Of a stretch of DNA of 64,000 nt, positions 24,920 to 32,388 are shown piece after piece (the first letter of the stretch is position 1; each line of letters opens with the position of its first letter). Origin of the DNA: Metarhizobium sp017305935 (GTDB lineage Bacteria; Pseudomonadota; Alphaproteobacteria; Rhizobiales; Rhizobiaceae); the NCBI RefSeq assembly GCF_029601685.1, contig NZ_JARRIR010000015.1, forward strand, positions 42,522 to 106,521. The letters are read 5' to 3'. Under the pieces are notes generated by a model. It was not told the DNA's origin, did no database searches, and saw only the letters and a list, made by a program, of their open reading frames with translations. Made by a program: the position numbers and the translations under genes.

Positions 24920-25687
24920 TCATGGCCGGCCTCCCGCTGCATTGCCCGCGACAAACAGCTCTTGGCGTTGCAAGGCGGTGATCGAATCCTGGGTCGCCGT
25001 GAGGGATGGGAGCGCGTCGTCTGACGCGCGGTCTCCCTGCGCTGGACTGGCGGCAGAAGTGCCACCCTCGCGCACGACGAAGATCCCCGCCTCGCGCCAA
25101 TTGGGCGGTCGCGGGATCATGGAGCCGCCGTTCAAGGGCCGCTCGCCTCGCAGCGCGGGCGCAAGCGAAGCGACGTAGGCCCGCGTCTCGGCAGGCAAAG
25201 GGCGACCTTTCGAGCGATGCTCGTCGTAGCGCGCCGGGCCGGCATTGTAGGCGGCGAGCATGGCTGCGACGTCGCCGTAGCGGTCCCACATTTCGCGCAG
25301 GTACGCTGTACCGGCAAGGATGTTGTCGCGAGGATCATAGGGATCGCGGCCAAGGCCGTGGCGAGTGCGAAGCTCGGCCCATGTGTCGGGCATGAGCTGC
25401 ATCAAGCCCATCGCGCCCGCCGACGATACGGCGCGCACATCGCCCGCGCTTTCGGCAGCCATCACGGCGACGATCCAGGCTGCCGGGACGCCGAAGCGTC
25501 GCGACGCCTCGGTGATGTTCGCGGCGTGCGGATGCGCCGACGCGGCTCCGACGATGGACGGAACCTGCGCCAGAACAGCGGGCGTTTCGGCCGCGGCGAA
25601 GGTCAGGCCGGAAAGAAGAAGGAGGAGCGCTGAGCGCCGGACGGCGGTCGAGCCGCCGGCGCTGGCGCGGTGCTGGACCGCCGCCAT
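24920..25687 (-). CDS. Lytic transglycosylase (VirB1-like)
   Basis: 255 residues with a signal peptide and an SLT domain: the catalytic Glu in VMAAESAGDV (about residue 77), then AMGLMQLMPDTW and LAAYNAGPARY. It locally opens peptidoglycan so that the mating channel can assemble. It begins 1 bp after the DUF736 stop. The C-terminal 70 residues are an extra, low-conservation tail. Confidence 0.93.
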   Translation of the reverse strand: MAAVQHRASAGGSTAVRRSALLLLLSGLTFAAAETPAVLAQVPSIVGAASAHPHAANITEASRRFGVPAAWIVAVMAAESAGDVRAVSSAGAMGLMQLMPDTWAELRTRHGLGRDPYDPRDNILAGTAYLREMWDRYGDVAAMLAAYNAGPARYDEHRSKGRPLPAETRAYVASLAPALRGERPLNGGSMIPRPPNWREAGIFVVREGGTSAASPAQGDRASDDALPSLTATQDSITALQRQELFVAGNAAGGRP

Positions 25688-26023
25688 TCAGTCCTCCTTC
25701 CGCTTCTTGGAAGTGAGGTTGGTGTGCAGGCCCCAGGCGGAGCCGTCGTCACCGGCGCGGAAGAGGTTGGCGCGCAGAGTGCCGCCGAACAACGGGCTGT
25801 AGATCTCGACGGAGAAGAATTCGCCGGCGCGATCTCCGACGGCCGCCCAGGCGGCGCCGATCGGTAGCCCGTCCTCGTCGCCGAGCAGGACGCGATAGGC
25901 TGGAGCGTTCTTGGCCTCCGAAGGCTCGGCGGCGACGAAGGTGATTTCCTCGTCGATGCCAAGCGCCCTGAACCGCCCTTCGAAGCCTGATTCCGTACGT
26001 GTGAAAAGTCCGATGTTGGCCAT
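25688..26023 (-). CDS. DUF736 domain protein
   Basis: 111 residues starting MANIGLFTRTESGFEGRFRA and carrying YRVLLGDEDGLPIGAAW and NLFRAGDDGSAWGL, the DUF736 pattern. DUF736 genes are almost always found between traF and the relaxase region in these elements. Molecular role unknown; small single-domain soluble protein. Confidence 0.9.
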   Translation of the reverse strand: MANIGLFTRTESGFEGRFRALGIDEEITFVAAEPSEAKNAPAYRVLLGDEDGLPIGAAWAAVGDRAGEFFSVEIYSPLFGGTLRANLFRAGDDGSAWGLHTNLTSKKRKED

Positions 26024-26068
26024 GATCGTGGTCTCCTGTTGTGCGGCGGGATTGCATTGGTCGCGCCG

Positions 26069-26614
26069 TCACCGCGTCGGCGCGCGCCAGACGAAGCGGC
26101 CCTCGCCGTCGTCGTCGGTGAGAAGCGGTGTCGCCCGACCGATCACCGCGGTGGCGGGAAGCGGGCCGAAGTAGCGGCCGTCAAGGCTGTCTGCGACCTC
26201 GTGGTTCATCAGGAACAGCTCTCCGTCGCCGATGCGGCGGCAGCCCTGCCAGACCGGCAGGTCGCGGCCCTGGCTGTCGCGGTCGAGCGCATCGCCAAGC
26301 GGAACGTCGTCGACGCTGATTGCACGCCCGGAGCGGCAGACGCGTTGTCCCGGCAGGCCAAGCACCCGCTTCAGGAGCGGCACGTCACGAGCGACGTAGC
26401 CGCGCTCCACGATGAACAAGGCGACGGGCTCGGGCGGCATCACGACGACAAGGTCGGGCACCTCGAGACGACCAACGGGATCGATGGTGTAGAAGCCGAC
26501 GGGCTCGCTCGCGGTCGCGTTCCAGACGAGCTTCATCGGCAAGGGCGTGGCGCTGGCGAGGGCGATGCCAAGAACGCCGAAGGCGGTCAGCGCAAGGTAA
26601 TCGAGCCGCGTCAT
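26069..26614 (-). CDS. traF: Conjugative transfer signal peptidase TraF (S26)
   Basis: 181 residues with one N-terminal hydrophobic helix. The S26 catalytic Ser is in ASEPVGFY (about residue 36) and the Lys in VPLLKRVLGLPGQRV (about 83), with the C-terminal FGPLPATAVIGRATPL. In IncP plasmids TraF processes the TrbC prepilin. The start at 26614 overlaps the DUF2840 stop by 4 bp (ATGA). Confidence 0.93.
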   Translation of the reverse strand: MTRLDYLALTAFGVLGIALASATPLPMKLVWNATASEPVGFYTIDPVGRLEVPDLVVVMPPEPVALFIVERGYVARDVPLLKRVLGLPGQRVCRSGRAISVDDVPLGDALDRDSQGRDLPVWQGCRRIGDGELFLMNHEVADSLDGRYFGPLPATAVIGRATPLLTDDDGEGRFVWRAPTR

Positions 26615-27132
26615 CGCACGATCTCCCGGCGCCGGAGCCATGCCTGATGGCGATCGAACGTGTAGGGACGCGGCGCTTCGCCGGCGTTCATCCAGTGGGC
26701 GACGTGCCGCCAGTGGTCGGGGTCGACATCGGCCGGATCGATGCCGAGCGCGTCGATGCCATCGACGTGACGCAGCACGTTCTCGACCTTCGGCCAGCCT
26801 TCGACCTTGAGCAGAATTTCGCCGCCGGGCCGCACGAAAGGCAGTGTCTGGTAGGGTGCGCCCGGAGCGACCGAACGCACGATATCGATGCGCGAGATGA
26901 CCGTGCCGTAGTCGTTCGCGGCCCAGCGAACGAAGGCGAAAACGGTGTTCGGCCGAAAGCAGACGACACGGCGGCGGCGATCGAGGATCTGCTCGTGAGC
27001 CTCGCGGCCGAACCTGATCCAGTATTCGATCTTCTTCTCGACCCACGTGAGTTCCACGCGGGTCAGATCATCCGTTGGGTTGGCGGACGGCAGCGGGCCG
27101 CCGCGCATGCGGGTAGCCGCGATGCCGGTCAT
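26611..27132 (-). CDS. DUF2840 domain protein
   Basis: 173 residues with LTRVELTWVEKKIEYWIRFG and FAFVRWAANDYGTVISRIDI, the DUF2840 pattern; conserved but uncharacterised in this ICE family. Coupled by overlapping stop/start codons both to the ribbon-helix-helix gene upstream and to traF downstream. Function unknown. Confidence 0.88.
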   Translation of the reverse strand: MTGIAATRMRGGPLPSANPTDDLTRVELTWVEKKIEYWIRFGREAHEQILDRRRRVVCFRPNTVFAFVRWAANDYGTVISRIDIVRSVAPGAPYQTLPFVRPGGEILLKVEGWPKVENVLRHVDGIDALGIDPADVDPDHWRHVAHWMNAGEAPRPYTFDRHQAWLRRREIVR

Positions 27133-27380
27133 GGAGGGTCTCCTTCGGTCGGGGGGAATTCGCGCGCGAGCAGATCGCGCACCATGTCTGCGACGGTCAT
27201 TCCGCGGCTGAAGGCGGCGACCTTGATGCGGCCGCGCATGGCGGGGGTGACGTCGATGGTCAGTCGGGCAGAATAGACGGCGGCGGCGCCACGAGCGGGC
27301 GCGGTGTCGCCGGCCTTGATCCAGCCGTCTGGATCGGCCGGCCGCGTTGCAAAACCGCGTTTTTCGGTGCGCGCCGTCAT
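27129..27380 (-). CDS. Small ribbon-helix-helix protein (possible ParA partner)
   Basis: 83 residues. The C-terminal half TIDVTPAMRGRIKVAAFSRG followed by MTVADMVRDLLAREF is a ribbon-helix-helix DNA-binding motif. It is translationally coupled (ATGA) to both neighbours and lies two genes after parA, with no other parB-type gene nearby. Inference: it could be the centromere-binding partner of ParA, as small RHH proteins are in other type Ib systems. Confidence 0.75.
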   Translation of the reverse strand: MTARTEKRGFATRPADPDGWIKAGDTAPARGAAAVYSARLTIDVTPAMRGRIKVAAFSRGMTVADMVRDLLAREFPPTEGDPP

Positions 27381-28117
27381 GACGCGCCTCCGCCGTCGGA
27401 CGGCAGCTCGGAGAGACGCGCGCGGGCTTTCGCAGCCATGTCCGGGTCGATCTCGCAGCCGAGATAGCGCCGGCCGGACAGCCGGCAGGCTTCCCCGGCC
27501 GCGCCCGATTCCGCGAATAAATCGCCCACCAGGCCACCTTCGGGGCAACTCGTTCGGAACAGGATTTCGAGGAGGGCCGACGGTTTTTCGGTCGGATGGA
27601 TGGCACGCCCATGGCAGTTGCGCACGTAGATGACCGAGCGCATAAGGCGGGGTCCGCCTTCATGACTGACGTAGTGACCGGCGTCGATGTGGCCGGTATG
27701 GGGAGGACTTTGCTTGCGGTGCACCGTTCGCGCCGCAGCGTCCGGCGTAGTCTGGACATCGTTGTAGATGTCGCGCCAGGCCGCTTCGCCGGGATAGCAC
27801 TGGACGGCCAGTTCGTGCACCCGCTTGAAGCGATTTGCGTGAAAGCCGGTGCCGTTCTGCTTCTCCCAAACGATTTCCTGCGCGAGGCGAAGACCGACGT
27901 CAGCGAACCGTTGAGCGGTCGCCACGAAGCTGCGCAGCGAGCCGAAGGCCCAGATCGAGCCGGTCGGCTTGAGGGCGGCGCGCGCGAGCGCAATCCAGCC
28001 CTCGACGCGCCGATCCCAGGCGAGCGACGTCTCGCCGTACGGCGGATCGGCGAGGATCATGTCGAATGGCCCATGCGACGGCATGAGTTCGCGGCAATCA
28101 CTGGTAAGGATGATCAT
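27377..28117 (-). CDS. DNA methyltransferase (DPPY type)
   Basis: 246 residues with the N6-adenine/N4-cytosine methyltransferase motif DPPY (24-27) near the N-terminus and the AdoMet-binding region at the C-terminus (VGDLFAESGAAGEACRLSGR), i.e. the permuted beta-class order. No restriction enzyme gene is adjacent, so it is an orphan methylase. It sits inside the par/tra operon, coupled to parA by ATGA, and may modify the element against host restriction or mark oriV/oriT. Confidence 0.92.
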   Translation of the reverse strand: MIILTSDCRELMPSHGPFDMILADPPYGETSLAWDRRVEGWIALARAALKPTGSIWAFGSLRSFVATAQRFADVGLRLAQEIVWEKQNGTGFHANRFKRVHELAVQCYPGEAAWRDIYNDVQTTPDAAARTVHRKQSPPHTGHIDAGHYVSHEGGPRLMRSVIYVRNCHGRAIHPTEKPSALLEILFRTSCPEGGLVGDLFAESGAAGEACRLSGRRYLGCEIDPDMAAKARARLSELPSDGGGAS

Positions 28118-28767
28118 GACGTCGCCCTCCCGATGCGCAGCCGCTCGATCTCGGTCACGAGCGCCGCAACTTCACGGGCGGCGGGCGATCGCGCGTCGAT
28201 GTCCGACGCAAGCCGCCCGGTCTGTGCGGCATCAGCGAAGACGACGCGCTGGCCGATGGTGCTGGCGAGCACCGGCGGATCGTGATTGGCGAGTGTTTCC
28301 GCCGTCTCTCGGGCGATGACGGTGCGCGCGCCGCAGCGATTGAGCGCAAAACGGGCGACGAGCTCGGGGCGATAGATGCGTGCTTCGCCAAGGAGCGACA
28401 GCATCTCGGCCGAGGCCCAGCCGTCGAGTGGCGACGGCTGTACGGGGATCACCACGAGGTCGGCCGCGAGCAGCGCGGAGCGCATGAGGCCTGCGACGCG
28501 CGGCGGGCCGTCTATGACGATGTGATCGACGTCACGGGCGAGCTCGGGCGCTTCGCGGTGCAACGTGTCGCGCGCCAGGCCGACGACGCCGAACAGGCGC
28601 GGCAGGCCTTCCCGCGAGCGTTGCTGCGACCAGTCGAGCGCGGAGCCCTGCGGGTCGGCGTCGATCAGGGTGACGCGCCTGCCGCGGCGTGCCAGCTCGC
28701 CGGCGAGATGCAGCGCGAGTGTGGTCTTGCCGACGCCACCCTTCTGATTGAGGAGCGCGATGATCAT
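28114..28767 (-). CDS. parA: ParA/VirC1-type partition ATPase
   Basis: 217 residues with the deviant Walker A KGGVGKTT (9-16), the switch region VTLIDADPQGSALDW and VIDGPPR. The short length without N-terminal HTH places it with type Ib ParA/VirC1. In ICEs such proteins stabilise the excised circle or recruit the relaxosome to the cell pole. Coupled (ATGA) to repA upstream and to the methylase downstream. Confidence 0.93.
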   Translation of the reverse strand: MIIALLNQKGGVGKTTLALHLAGELARRGRRVTLIDADPQGSALDWSQQRSREGLPRLFGVVGLARDTLHREAPELARDVDHIVIDGPPRVAGLMRSALLAADLVVIPVQPSPLDGWASAEMLSLLGEARIYRPELVARFALNRCGARTVIARETAETLANHDPPVLASTIGQRVVFADAAQTGRLASDIDARSPAAREVAALVTEIERLRIGRATS

Positions 28768-29930
28768 CGGCGTCCTCCCGGCGGATCGAGAGGGAGACGC
28801 GGCGCTCGGGCGTCGTCTGATGTCGGCGAAGCGGAACGGTCGCGGGCTGGGCCCGGTGGCGTCGGCAGGCTCTTCCTGGCGGCGACGCTGAGGTTTCTGG
28901 CGGCGTCGCGAATGAGGTTATCCACCTCGCGCGCGCGCTCTACAGAGTTAGATTCCTGGTTAGACTCTAAGTTAAGAGGGCGATTTCTTGTTTCTGCGCT
29001 GAGACTTAGGTCTGGTTTGGGTTCCCGATAGCACGAGCCCCCGGTTCCCGATAGCACGATACTTCGGGTTCCTGATAGCACGAGGCCGTCCACAGGTTGT
29101 CCACAGGCCTGCGCGGGCTCGAAGGCAAGCAGCGTGCGCCCGCCGGGTTCCGTTTCGAGGAACAGCGTGTAGCCGGGAAGCGGCTGGCGCCGGACGATGT
29201 CGCGCAGTTCGAAGGTGAAGCGCTTGAACGGCGACAGACTCCCCGATTTCTGGTGGAGGTGGCGGAAGTCGAAGCGCCAGCCGTGTCGCTGGCGGCCACC
29301 GTGCTTGCGCACGAGGCGATAGAGCCAGCGGTCAAGGCCGCCCGTCAGGTCGAAATAGGCGCGGTCGATCGTGAGCACGAGAGCGTCGTCGAGAACGGCC
29401 TTGTAGAACCAGTCCGGTACGATCAGCTCGACGCCTTCGGGGCGGCCGTCGCGCCCGGTGCGTTCTTGCCACTCGTTGATCCAGGAAAAGCGATGCCGAC
29501 GGCCTTCGGCCGGCTGGCGGATCGAGGTGGACACCGTGGTCGATTGCAGGCGGTCGAGGGCCGCCTTCAGCCGCTGATAATCGCGCGCGCTCGTGCCGCG
29601 ACCGACATAGGAGAGAATTTCGTAAGGGGTGGCGGCCATCAGCCGCGACGTGCGAAGCCCGGCGTCGCGCGCTTCGACGATCTGGCTCGCGGCCCAGATC
29701 AGGATATCGGCGTCCCAGATGGTCGCCATGCCGTGGTCGTGAACGGCCTCGACCCTGATCGTCACCTTGCCGGCGACGAAATCGATCGGTGCGGTGCGAT
29801 GGGTCTTGGAGAGGGAGAAGAAGGGATAGGCCATGAGATCCTGTGCGTCTCTTGGCGCGAAGTCGCCGGGGAGCGCGCGAAACAGGTCGAGCTGCCCGCG
29901 CTCCGAGAGGGATCGACGTCGCACCGCCAT
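28764..29930 (-). CDS. repA: Replication initiator protein A, with iterons in its coding sequence
   Basis: 388 residues of the RepA (RPA) initiator family: GQLDLFRALPGDFAPRDAQD at the N-terminus, then IWDADILIWAASQI, GRGTSARDYQRLKAALDRLQ and WFYKAVLDDALVLTIDRAYF. It would start replication of the excised circular ICE. Its distal third contains three DNA direct repeats (29020-29083) followed by an AT-rich segment, described separately. The last 70 residues are low complexity and probably not structural. Confidence 0.9.
   Translation of the reverse strand: MAVRRRSLSERGQLDLFRALPGDFAPRDAQDLMAYPFFSLSKTHRTAPIDFVAGKVTIRVEAVHDHGMATIWDADILIWAASQIVEARDAGLRTSRLMAATPYEILSYVGRGTSARDYQRLKAALDRLQSTTVSTSIRQPAEGRRHRFSWINEWQERTGRDGRPEGVELIVPDWFYKAVLDDALVLTIDRAYFDLTGGLDRWLYRLVRKHGGRQRHGWRFDFRHLHQKSGSLSPFKRFTFELRDIVRRQPLPGYTLFLETEPGGRTLLAFEPAQACGQPVDGLVLSGTRSIVLSGTGGSCYREPKPDLSLSAETRNRPLNLESNQESNSVERAREVDNLIRDAARNLSVAARKSLPTPPGPARDRSASPTSDDARAPRLPLDPPGGRR
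28940..29083. repeat. oriV: Iterons and AT-rich segment inside repA: putative oriV
   Basis: Three direct repeats of GGTTCC(C/T)GATAGCACGA lie at 29020-29036, 29043-29059 and 29067-29083, i.e. spaced 23 and 24 bp. Because 23 is not a multiple of three, the copies are read in different codon phases, so selection acts on DNA rather than protein. Beside them, 28940-29010 is AT-rich with short related repeats (AGTTAGATTC, GGTTAGACTC, AAGTTAAGAG) that look like a DNA-unwinding element. Iterons plus AT-rich DNA next to an initiator gene is the classical layout of a theta origin. Confidence 0.7.
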
Positions 29931-29948
29931 GAACGGAACCGGCCGCGA

Positions 29949-30230
29949 TCAGCGTGCGTAGCGGCCGGCGTGGACCGGCCGGACGGGCGCCTGGCGCTTT
30001 GCTGGCAGGATCGAGCCGCGCGGATCCGAGGTGGACGTCACTGCGCCGCGGGCGGCCCAGCTTTCGAGCTCGTCGATCGCATAGACGACGCGGCCGCCGA
30101 GCTTGTGATACGACGGACCGGTGCCATAGGTGCGGTGCTTTTCGAGCGTGCGTGCGGAGAGGCTGAGGAATTCCGCCGCTTCCTTGGTGCGCAGGAAGCG
30201 CGGCGGGAGAAAGACGGGTTCGTGTGGCAT
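29949..30230 (-). CDS. Excisionase-like helix-turn-helix protein
   Basis: 93 residues. The core FLRTKEAAEFLSLSARTLEK followed by YHKLGGRVVYAIDELESW is the AlpA/excisionase-type winged HTH. RdfS-like recombination directionality factors of related ICEs have this size and fold and sit between the FseA-like activator and the replication/transfer genes, exactly as here. A repressor role is the alternative. It lies 18 bp upstream of repA. Confidence 0.8.
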   Translation of the reverse strand: MPHEPVFLPPRFLRTKEAAEFLSLSARTLEKHRTYGTGPSYHKLGGRVVYAIDELESWAARGAVTSTSDPRGSILPAKRQAPVRPVHAGRYAR

Positions 30231-30369
30231 GGTCGGGCCTCCGTGGTGTTGGGGACGGCCGCTGCGAGAAAGCGGCGGACGGCGACCACGGTGGCGGAGA
30301 AAAGGCGGCGAGTTGCAGGGCGAAGTTGGGGGGTGTCGAAATCGCCCACCGTCCGCGGCGGGGCGAGGC

Positions 30370-30948
30370 TCAGGATTGCCGGCGGTGACGGAGGAGCTTT
30401 CGATAGCCGCCGGCGATCATATTGCGGGCATCGCGTAGCAACGCCTTGATTACGTGGCGGGCAGAAGACGCCTGCCAGTCATCTCGATCGAGACGTTCCT
30501 GGTTCAGGATGACGTGGGCTATTTCCTGCTGTGTCGCGCCAGCGCGATGTCCGTCAAAGGCGCGGAGCATTCTGCGCTGGCGGATCCGCTGCTGGGGCGT
30601 CAAACGCGTGTCGGGCGGGATGGCGCGCCCGTGCAGGGCGGAAAGGAGGCGGTAAACCGCCTCTATCCGATCGAAGCCGTCAATGCCGAGCGGTATGGCG
30701 GCTACCGATGTGGTGCGGCCCTCGAGGACGTAGTCGATAATCTGGACGCGCTCATCGTTCGGCAAAGGAAGACGGAACGAGGCGCGACCGTCGCCGATCG
30801 GCGCCGTGTCGCTCCATGGGAGGAGAGGCGGGTAATCTTCAGTGTCACGGAAGTCGAGTGGCGCTTCGATCAGTACAACAACGCTCGTGTCATGGAGCGG
30901 GAGCCAGAAAACCGGAGCTTCAGGAGGCGGCTTCAGAGGGTCTACAGG
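30370..30948 (-). CDS. DUF2285 half of a split FseA-like activator (made by +1 frameshift)
   Basis: The frame is open from 30984 to TAG/TGA at 30370 but has no ATG with a ribosome-binding site at its head. Conserved-looking sequence (VDPLKPPPEAPVFWLPLHD) begins exactly where the upstream DUF6499 frame would slip. Towards the C-terminus LTPQQRIRQRRMLRAFDGHR and MIAGGYRKLLRHR fit DUF2285. Joined to the DUF6499 half by +1 slippage it gives 257 residues. If translated alone it would have to start internally, e.g. at MPNDERV (30765). Confidence 0.75.
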   Translation of the reverse strand, partial: PVDPLKPPPEAPVFWLPLHDTSVVVLIEAPLDFRDTEDYPPLLPWSDTAPIGDGRASFRLPLPNDERVQIIDYVLEGRTTSVAAIPLGIDGFDRIEAVYRLLSALHGRAIPPDTRLTPQQRIRQRRMLRAFDGHRAGATQQEIAHVILNQERLDRDDWQASSARHVIKALLRDARNMIAGGYRKLLRHRRQS

Positions 30949-31144
30949 GAAATCGCAGTCCCCAGCGCTGCTGGATCTGCTCGTTCACGGAGGTCGGAGC
31001 GCCGCGTTCAGTCGCGGATGCTTCGTAGTCCGCATCGTAAGCATCATTGCGGCGCAGCCATTCCCAGGCCAGATCGGATGGCGTCAGTGTGTCCAGATGG
31101 TCGTATTCAGCCGACGAGCGCCATGTAGATGCGTCAGGCGTCAT
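30920..31144 (-). CDS. DUF6499 half of a split FseA-like activator
   Basis: Starts at an ATG with AGGAGG and reads STWRSSAEYDHLDTLTPSDL, then AWEWLRRNDAYDADY, the DUF6499 (transcriptional regulator-like) pattern. After RWGLRFP the frame diverges into CRPSEAAS and stops. The junction is TTT-CCC-TGT, with CCC at 30947-30949: a +1 slip CCC to CCU restores the normal DUF6499-DUF2285 protein. In ICEMlSym-R7A the corresponding genes are fused by a programmed +1 frameshift to make the activator FseA (from memory of the literature). Whether slippage occurs here is inference. Confidence 0.8.
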   Translation of the reverse strand: MTPDASTWRSSAEYDHLDTLTPSDLAWEWLRRNDAYDADYEASATERGAPTSVNEQIQQRWGLRFPCRPSEAAS

Positions 31145-31246
31145 GATGATCCTCCTGCGACTATTGCGACTTGGAGGTTGTAGAATTCCCGTTCGGGTTG
31201 GATTTTGGAAGTCACGTTGAAATCAACAGGTGATGCCTTCAGCGCA

Positions 31247-31579
31247 TCACGATCCAGACTTCCGCTGACTTTCACGAACCAGTTCGCGATAACCGTGTTC
31301 GGTCATCCAGTGCGCGCGTGCGAGGTGGGAATTGTGGATCAGTCGACAGCGCATCGGATCGTCATGAGGATCGAGGCCGAAGAGGATGTGAATAGCCTCA
31401 CGCCAGTCGGCGCCCTCCCGCTCGGCGTCGAGCAGCCGCAGATAGAGCTTCATGTGCTCGCGGTCGTAAGTCGTAAGCGTGTCGCTGGACGGTGGCGCGT
31501 CCAGGAACGCCGGTATCGCCTGTCCCATCAGAGTACCATAGTCACGTGCACGACTTTCGTTAACCGTCCCGAAGAGCAA
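31247..31579 (-). CDS. DUF2285 protein, QseM-like candidate antiactivator
   Basis: 110 residues; the body TTYDREHMKLYLRLLDAERE, then GADWREAIHILFGLD and SHLARAHWMTEHGYRELV is DUF2285. In ICEMlSym-R7A the stand-alone DUF2285 protein QseM binds and blocks FseA and TraR. Here it lies next to the FseA-like pair and behind an HTH regulator, which fits the same job. The start is uncertain: a TTG at 31579 without a good SD, or an internal ATG (MGQAIPAF). Confidence 0.75.
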   Translation of the reverse strand: MLFGTVNESRARDYGTLMGQAIPAFLDAPPSSDTLTTYDREHMKLYLRLLDAEREGADWREAIHILFGLDPHDDPMRCRLIHNSHLARAHWMTEHGYRELVRESQRKSGS

Positions 31580-31625
31580 TACAGTGCTTTTATGTCAGCA
31601 AACCGTCTGTTGATGGCGCAAAGCG

Positions 31626-31871
31626 CTAACCAGGCTGGTCAGCTTGATGCAGCAACAGGACCCCCTCTCCCTTTTCTGTCGACAGAAGAACGATCCCGGC
31701 CGATTCGAGCGCGCGCCGTACGCCATCTCGCGTGGTTTCAAAAACGTCGAATCCGTTCTCGGATTCGAGGCGTTTGAGCGCGGTCAGCGATACTCGGGCC
31801 TTGTCAGCGAGCGTCTCCTGTGTCCAACCCAGCAGCGCGCGTGCGGCCCGTGATTGTCGGGCGGTGATCAT
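31626..31871 (-). CDS. XRE-family HTH regulator (QseC-like position)
   Basis: 81 residues, almost entirely an XRE helix-turn-helix (ITARQSRAARALLGWTQETL then VSLTALKRLESENGF). GGGAGG precedes the ATG. A perfect 7-bp dyad, ACGACTA-TTT-TAGTCGT, lies 43 bp upstream and is the natural operator for autoregulation. It is 46 bp upstream of the DUF2285 gene and on the same strand, so it probably controls that gene, comparable to QseC. Confidence 0.82.
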   Translation of the reverse strand: MITARQSRAARALLGWTQETLADKARVSLTALKRLESENGFDVFETTRDGVRRALESAGIVLLSTEKGEGVLLLHQADQPG

Positions 31872-31913
31872 ACATAATCACCTCCCACTTCTACCCGCAT
31901 GCACTCCAGAACT

Positions 31914-31930
31914 ACGACTATTTTAGTCGT
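31914..31930. promoter_or_regulatory. Palindromic operator upstream of the XRE regulator
   Basis: ACGACTA (31914-31920) and TAGTCGT (31924-31930) are perfect inverted arms around TTT, 43 bp upstream of the HTH start in an AT-richer patch. XRE-type control proteins commonly bind such dyads over their own promoters. Confidence 0.55.
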
Positions 31931-32388
31931 CCTACGGCAGAAAGCCACCCCATTTTTGGGCTTAAGCCGCTAATATAGCTGCGTTTCTCGACCCAGCTCG
32001 GTAGCTGATTCGGTTGCCCTCAAATGGCCGGAAAAATCGCGGCCGGTCGCACAGGCTGGAGATCTGGCACACACGGCTTCCGGCCTCGGGCGGGGCGGCT
32101 CTAGCGAGCGTGGCCCCAAGCCATCGCCTCGGTCCGGGAGAGGAGGATGGGTTTGGGAAGGAGGGCGAGGGAACCGTCGCCTCCTTCCCATGGGAGGGTT
32201 CGAGGGAGGGGTCTCCCTTCCCTTGGGAGGATGTTTGAAGGAGGGGCGCCAGCCCTTCCTTCATGGGTGAGCTGGAGAGGGGCTCACCCCTTTCCAATAG
32301 CCGGGAAGGCCGGTCGATCCGGCCGCGCCCGCTCCCGTGATGGTGTGAAGGCGGCAGGCCGCCAAGGCCGCCTGCCGCCCGATCGCTG
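31931..32388. other. Intergenic region with hairpin array A
   Basis: No gene recognised. It contains four consecutive hairpins (see the array feature) and, after them, CGGTCGATCCG, also found after array B. Open frames on both strands here are low-complexity Gly/Pro/Ser-rich translations of the hairpins. Confidence 0.6.
32155..32295. repeat. Hairpin array A (four tandem stem-loops)
   Basis: Stems: GGGAAGGAGG/CCTCCTTCCC (32155-32164, 32180-32189); GGGAGGGG/CCCTTCCC (32204-32211, 32215-32222); GAAGGAGGGGC/GCCCTTCCTTC (32237-32247, 32252-32262); GGAGAGGGG/CCCCTTTCC (32274-32282, 32287-32295). Left arms are purine-rich and right arms pyrimidine-rich. Units are joined by ATGG or TTGG. In the last three stems the single deviation from perfect pairing is a G.T wobble on the plus strand. 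Confidence 0.75.

Noticed and set aside
2707..29013. Shared 13-mer AGACTTAGGTCTG upstream of the phasin and in repA
   Set aside because: A 13-base match in 64 kb is expected by chance many times; no similar context.
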